A stretch of 64,000 bases of DNA, taken from the NCBI GenBank assembly GCA_028751875.1, contig CM054167.1:20044412-20108411 (forward strand), read 5' to 3'. Positions 50,987 to 58,290 of the stretch are shown here, piece after piece (within the stretch, counting starts at the first letter, position 1; each line of letters opens with the position of its first letter). The notes under the pieces are model-generated. The model did not search any database. It was not told the origin of the DNA and saw only the letters and a list, made by a program, of their open reading frames with translations. Source of the stretch: Rapana venosa. Taxonomy: Eukaryota > Mollusca > Gastropoda > Neogastropoda > Muricidae. The position numbers were made by a program, and so were the translations under genes.

Positions 50987-51932
50987 CGTGCTTGTCTTGA
51001 TTGATATGTTCATTATTAATAATATTCATTATGGATCAAATTACACATAACAGTAGTTTGGGGACACAATAGTCAGCTTCAGATGTTACTCATCCCTTTG
51101 TTTCGCAGCTATTACTTTTAAATTCACTGTGCTCTGATTCTCCCTCAAACCCCCAGTATTGGGGCCCTAGGCTGATGAATATTAAGTTTGCTCAGTGTTT
51201 TCTCTCTCTCACACTCACATACACGAACACACACAACACACACTCTCTCACTCCCTCACACACACACACACACAACACACTCTCTCGCTCCCTCACACAC
51301 ACACTTTTTCTCTCCCTCTCTCTTTCTCTCTCCTCTCACCACACACACACACACTCTCTCTCTCTCTCTCTCTCACACACACATTCTCCTTAAATGACCA
51401 AGTTGTTCTGGTTTTGTTCATTGACTAAAAAGAGAGATATAATCTTACAAATAGATGCTTAGTAATTGTAAAGTGACCTTCAATGTTAAGAGTCTGTAAA
51501 CATATTTTGATCAAGCTAAAGGAAGAAACGTATTTAAAATTACCTTTTTATGTACATAATTGATAATCTGTTTCACTGTGATATGTTCTACACAGGATTG
51601 TTACTGAAAATGTCAGACATTGTTTTCTTGCAAGTTATATTACATTATCACAAATGGCTTGGGGTGAATGAATGAGTTTATTCTGCTGCACTTTTGATGA
51701 CTAGCTTTCGGGTACAAAAAACTTAACGAGTCTCCTGTGATGAAAAGTATACTGTTCTTTTTCCCTGTTGTATTGTATTGTGGCCCAATGGCCAATGTAC
51801 ATTAAACAAGTTCCGAGTTCTCTCACACACACACACTCACACACACACACTCTCTCTCTCTCCTCACACACACACTCACACACACTCTCTCTCTCCACAC
51901 ACACATACACACACACTCTCTCTCTCTCTCAC

Positions 51933-51969
<37 letters not shown>

Positions 51970-54900
51970 TCACTCACACACACACTCACACACACACACA
52001 CACACACAGAGGACAGGCACCCGAATCAAAGCTGAGAACACAAGACTGATTGTTGCAACCCAAGAGGGTCGACAAAACTGCCCTTCCCACTCACTCACTT
52101 TGGAGTCCACAGGGTTGACGTTCATTTTGCAGACGAGTTTCTTCCTGGCCTGCTCTCTGTTGCCCGCGCCCTCCATCGCCTCACTCTCCAGGTACACAAA
52201 GTTCTCCTTAGGACACTCCGACACACACACCTGCAGACGATAACAACCATGATGATATGTTTGTCCGTCGTGTCCGACGATGACCTCCAAAACAGCAGAG
52301 GAGGCAGCTGCTGTTTTGGAAACTGGGCAGAAATTGGATTATAGTGGAGATGCCTTGCCCACAGCACATACCCACTCTCTCGGCCAAGTGGGCATAAGGA
52401 CAGTCAGCGTTGGAGATGCTCTCCAAAGGCCAACCAGCCCCCAGGACTACAGCACTAGCGAGTCAAGCCTCCTAGTCAGAGAGTCATAGTCGATCGCTAA
52501 AGACTAAGCTGTAAAGTGGAATTCCATGAGTGGGAAAGCCACTGGTCATACAGCCTCTCACCTTGCTGTTGCCCCCAGCGTCAATGGCTTAATCAAGAAC
52601 TGTGATAAAGCCCAGGCCCTGACGGCAGCCATAATGATATATGGAATTGGCATAGTGCTGAATCTTGTAAAGCAAACAAATCAAAGCGCTCGCATTCAAA
52701 ACCATTCACACGCATACAACCATTCACAAAAGATGAACAGATGTTAAATTTACACACTCACAAGCACACACACACACGCGCGCGCGCATGCACACACACA
52801 CACAACATCTTGCGCACACGTTAAAACCTGTTCCACTTTTCGGAAGAGTAGGTCATTGTGTGCCGGTGGGAACGGATGACAAAATTTACAAAACTGCATA
52901 CACATGGGAACTGGATGAAAAAAAAGCACATGAGTGCTTATTCCATTATCCTCGAAATAAAAAAAAAAAATAAAACACACACACACAGACACAAATGCTT
53001 AGGCAGGGTGACGGCAATGTCAGCTGAAAGTAGGAGCAGATAAGGGGGAGTAACTACAGGGGGAGATCATAAGCCTGAAGTAAGTGTGTCTTGAGGCTGG
53101 ATTTGAAAGTTATCAAATGTACACTTTGGGTGAAATGAGAGAGGGAGGTCATTCCAGGTGGACGGACCAGAAATGAGGATGAAGGTTCACCGACTCAATA
53201 GCTGCCATAAAAAAAAATGGATCGCATCTTTCATCTCTGACCAACTAATTGGTCACAGCTTAAAGATTTTGATTGACAAAATGTAAAAAAAAAAAAATAA
53301 ACAAATAAATAAAACAAATGACACATTACAAAGAACATGATAATAACAGTGATGATGACAAAGTAATATATGACAGTTCAGATCCATTTCAATGGCAGTG
53401 TAAGGAAATTCAAGTAGCAACACTCCCCTGTGGGGATACCGTCAGTATGAATAGCATCCCAACCTTCTGGAAATTCCGTGCTAGGCATTCCCTCTTTTCT
53501 ATCCCTCTCTTTGTTTCTGCCTTGTTCCTTTTCTTCCCGTCACCTCCTTTCTTGTCTAATTTTTCTGCCTCCTTGGTCCATTCTCTTGCCCTTTTTTTTT
53601 CTTTCTTCCAAAAGGCTTAAAAGATAACAATTCTCTCTTATGCCGGAGTCAGATGCACTGGGCCTCTCGTGTCAGGCGCCTAACGACAGTGCAACGCTTT
53701 TTCGCTCACAAGACAAGACTGACAACAACAGTTGCTGTCTGAGCGTTGGAAGAAGAAGTAGAAGCGCAGGATCCAGGCTGGCACACAGTGGTTAGTTAGG
53801 GTGTGTGATCTTGGATACAAGGACAAAGGGCCACGCAGTCCATTCTCACTGTCTGTCGGGCTGGAGGAGTCTTTCTCTCCATTTTTTTATATTTTTTCCC
53901 GTCTGTGCTCCGTGGTTAGAACATCAAAGGTGTTCACCAAGCTTCATCATTGAGAAAGACTGTACTGCTGTTTGCACACACCATGAAGGTTGCCACTTAC
54001 CAGCTTCAGGGGATAAAAAAATAATAATAAAGTCAAACCATTGACATCCGTGTGCTTGTGGTTTTATTGGGGTCCTCCGTTCCTACCAGTGTGGACGTGA
54101 ATGAGTTAATGACTTAAAGGTAAAAATCTCAGAAACTGGAGGTTATGGAAGAGGGGGAGGAGGATGATGAGCAGAAGGAGGAGGAGGGATCTGGTTGAAG
54201 GAGAAGGAAGAGGCGGAGAAGAAGGAGGAGTCAGAAAAGGGGTATAACTGAAGGAGATGGAAGAGGAGAAAAATAAGAGAAGAAGAAGAAGACAGAAAAG
54301 GGGTCTAACTAAAGGAGATGGAAGAGGAGGAGGAGGAGTCAGAAAAGGGGTCCAACTGAAGGAGATGGAAGAGGAGGATGAGGAGGAGGAGGAGGATGAG
54401 TAGTCAGAAAAGGGGTCTAACTGAAGGAGATGGAAGAGGAGGAGAAGAGGGAGGAGGAGTCAGAAAAGGGGTCTAACTGAAGGAGATGGAAGAGGATGAG
54501 GAGGATCAGAAGGAGGAGGAGGAGAAACTGGAAGGAGAAGGGGGGTCTAACTGAAGGAAAAGAAAGAGGAGGATGAGAAAGAGGATGAGGAGAAGGAGGA
54601 GAGAGAAAAATAGGGTCTAACTGAAGGAGATGGAAGAGGAGGAGGAGGAGAAGGAGGAGGAGAAAGAAAGGGGGTCTAACTGAAGGAGATGGAAGAGGAG
54701 GAGGATGAGAAGGGGGGAGGAGAAACTGGAGAAGGAAGAGGAGAAGGAAAGGGGTCTAACTGAAGGAAGAGGAGGATGAGAAGGAGGATGAGGAGAAGGA
54801 GGAGAGAGAAAATAGGGTCTAACTGAAGGAGATGGAAGAGGAGGAGGAGAAGGGAAAGAAGGAGGAGAGAGAAAAGGGGTCTAACTGAAGGAGAGAGAAG

Positions 54901-55866
54901 AGGAGGAAGATGAGGAGGAGAAAGGAGGAGGAGGCAGAAAAAGGGTCTAACTGAAGGAGAAGGAAGAAGAGGAGGAGGAGAAGGAGGAGGAGGAGGCAGA
55001 AAAGGGTCTGACTGAAGGAGAAGGAAGAAGAGGAGGAGAAGGAGGAGGAGGAGGCAGAAAAGGGTCTAACTGAAGGAGAAGGAAGAAGAGGAGGAGGAGG
55101 CAGAAAAGGGTCTAACTGAAGGAGAAGGAAGAAGAGGAGGAGAAGGAGGCAGAAATAGGGTCTGACTGAAGGAGAAGGAAGAAGAGGAGGAGAAAGAGGA
55201 GGAGGCAGAAATAGGGTCTAACTGAAGGAGAAGGAAGAAGAGGAGAAGGAGGAGGCAGAAAAAGGGTCTGACTGAAGGAGAAGGAAGAAGAGGAGGAGAA
55301 GGAGGAGAGGCAGAAAAAGGGTCTAACTGAAGGAGAAGGAAGAAGAGAGAGGAGGAGGAGGCAGAAAAGAGGGTCTGACTGAAGGAGAAGGAAGAAGAGG
55401 AGGAGGAGGAGGCAGAAATAGGGTCTGACTGAAGGAGAAGGAAGAAGAAGAGGAGGAGGAGGAGAGAGAGGAGGCAGAAAAAGGGTCTAACTGAAGGAGA
55501 AGGAAGAAGAGAGGAGGAGGAGGAGAGAGAGGAGGAGGAGAGAGAGGAGGCAGAAAAGGGGTCTAACTGAAGGAGAAGGAAGAAGAGGAGGAGGAGGAGG
55601 CAGAAAAATGGTCTGACTGAAGGAGAAGGAAGAAGGAGGAGGAGAAGGAGGAGGCAGAAAAGGGGTCTAACTGAAGGAGAAGGAACAGGAGGAGGAGGAG
55701 GAGAGGAGGAGGAGGAGAGAGAGGAGGGGTCTGACCTGAGGGGTAGGGCAGCCCAGCACTACACTGGGCCCCATCCTGGCACACTGCAGAAGGTCGAAGA
55801 AAAACAGGTACGGCTTGTCCCTGCCAACACATCAATATTTTCAAACCAGGGTTTTTTTTAAAAAAA

Positions 55867-55914
<48 letters not shown>

Positions 55915-55936
55915 GTGTGTGTTGTGTGTGTGTGTG

Positions 55937-56015
<79 letters not shown>

Positions 56016-58251
56016 AAAGAGTGACAGGCAGTAGTTTGCCGTCTGAGCTTTCTGATGATGAAGAAACCATAATAACTACTGACTACTTTCCTTGTTTATG
56101 CAATACAATTGGTGGTTCAAGGACCTATATTAGAAGTGAGCAAAAATCTTTCAAAACCAATTTTTAACCACTAGACTGCCCCACCCCGGAAATTTTCCGG
56201 GGCTAAATGTGCACTCTATACACCTGCAACCCGGAAAATTTCCAGGGTTTCGAACCAAGGAAACAAGCCAGCTTTTTTTGACTACAGTTAAAGGGAAAGA
56301 ACTCCAAAACTAGCGGAGATCACTCTCCTGTTGCTTGGCAACATCCAGCAGCAAAAATCGTGGCAAAACAATCGTTTTTTAGCTCGTATTTTGTGTTATT
56401 ATGCATGACTGCTTGGGCAATTCTTGTTAAAAATGGCTGACACTTCTCGTTGAAGGTATCAATAACTTTACACAGCTGAAAAAGGGGCAAATAAAACTTT
56501 AGATTTACCTGACAGTGATGAAAATGATCGTGTATGATTCAGGAGATAGTGCTTTTTTTTTTTAAATGAATGAGATTTTGCCTGGACTTATGTTTGACGT
56601 TATTGAGATTGGGGGGGGGGGGGGTACTCAGAATGACAGTGGTGATGAAGAAAGTGTATTTTTGGTCGATTTTTTACATTTTAAATGTATTTTCGTAGTG
56701 AAATATCATGCTAACTAATTTGAGCTTACCTCAAAGCACTCTACGATATATATTGGCCAAACTATCAGGATTATTCATGTAGTAATTTCTGAGTAAGAGG
56801 GACATGAACTAGCAAGTGGTACATAGGCTTTTATTCCCCGGCATATAGGGTGCACCTGCACTCGGCAGTTAAGAGGTTAAAATAAAATAAAATAAATGCA
56901 CTATTACATTTTGTTTTTAAAGTATGCAGTTTAGCACACAGCAAAGCACGCATTTAAGAAAGCAAACCACAAAATCAGCTGGTATATAATTATAGCTAGC
57001 TACTCACTGTAACTGCCCTTGCCCGCAGAATCGACCTGCGGAGTCTGTGGGGTAGACCAGTCGCTGTGGGTCCCCTCGTGCATAGCCTGTCACGCCGCCA
57101 AGATATTGTTATTGTTATTATTATTATTATTATTTTGTTGATGGTATAGAAAGAGGGGAGCAGAAGGAGCAGATAACAGTAAAAAAAATTTTTAAACCCA
57201 AAGGAACATTTGAAATCTTTTTTTGACAAAGTTTACAAAACTGTATACACACAGGGACTGAGTGATGTATTTGTGATCTGCTGACCCGGGTTTGAATATT
57301 GTTTAAGAGGATGTTTCCTCTGGAGTTGACATCACTGCTGACTCCACTCTCCCCAAAAGTCCTTCGGATGAGACTATAAACCAAGGTCTCGTGCAGAACA
57401 TCTTGCGCACATGTTAAAACCCGTTCTGCTTTTCGGAAGAGTAGACCATCGTGTGTCGGTGGGAACGGATGACAAAATGTACAAAACTGCATACACTCGG
57501 GGACTGGATGCAAAAAAGCACACGAGTGCTTATTCCATTATCCTCGAAATAACAGAATTTATTTGGTTGAATTTTTTTAATCCTCAAAATAAAAATAAAA
57601 ACATGGGAGAGCAGCAGGCAAGTAAAGAACACAGTTCCAGAGTAAGGGGAGGGGGGGGGGGTTCTATTTTTTTTTAAAAGAATTTAAGCTCAAGGCTGGC
57701 TGTCCTTTTCAAACCAAAACAAAGAAAAAAAACACACAAAATTTCAAATCATGTTTCTTTGGGTTGGGTTTTTTTTGGGGGGGGTTTTGTGCTTATTCTC
57801 TTTAAATGGTTTGAGCTCCAGTTCAAGTGAGGATAGGAGTCAGTTTCACACATCACTGCTGATTCAAGCTGTCTACATGCAAATAGGACCTTCAACATGC
57901 TACTGTCTTCATCACAAAGACTAAGCTGCCCTTCTGGGGGGAAAAAATTGCAAAAGAAAGAAAAAAGGCTAAGCCTTTCTCTTCAGATCACTTTTTAACG
58001 CATTTACTTCAGATTAAGTTGCATGTAAATTGCCTGTAAAACATATGGAGCGCACACATCACCACACGCTCATGGTCTTCTAGAGGAAGTAGATAAACAG
58101 TCCATTCCATTCCATTTCATATCGTTTATAGCCCAACTAATCACGAAAGCCAAGATAAGCAGTCTGAAACTCATACAAGTTGAAAACTAAAAAGTGAAAG
58201 ATAACTCAGATGCATGAAGACCTTGTGATATCATACATACATATATACATG

Positions 58252-58290
<39 letters not shown>

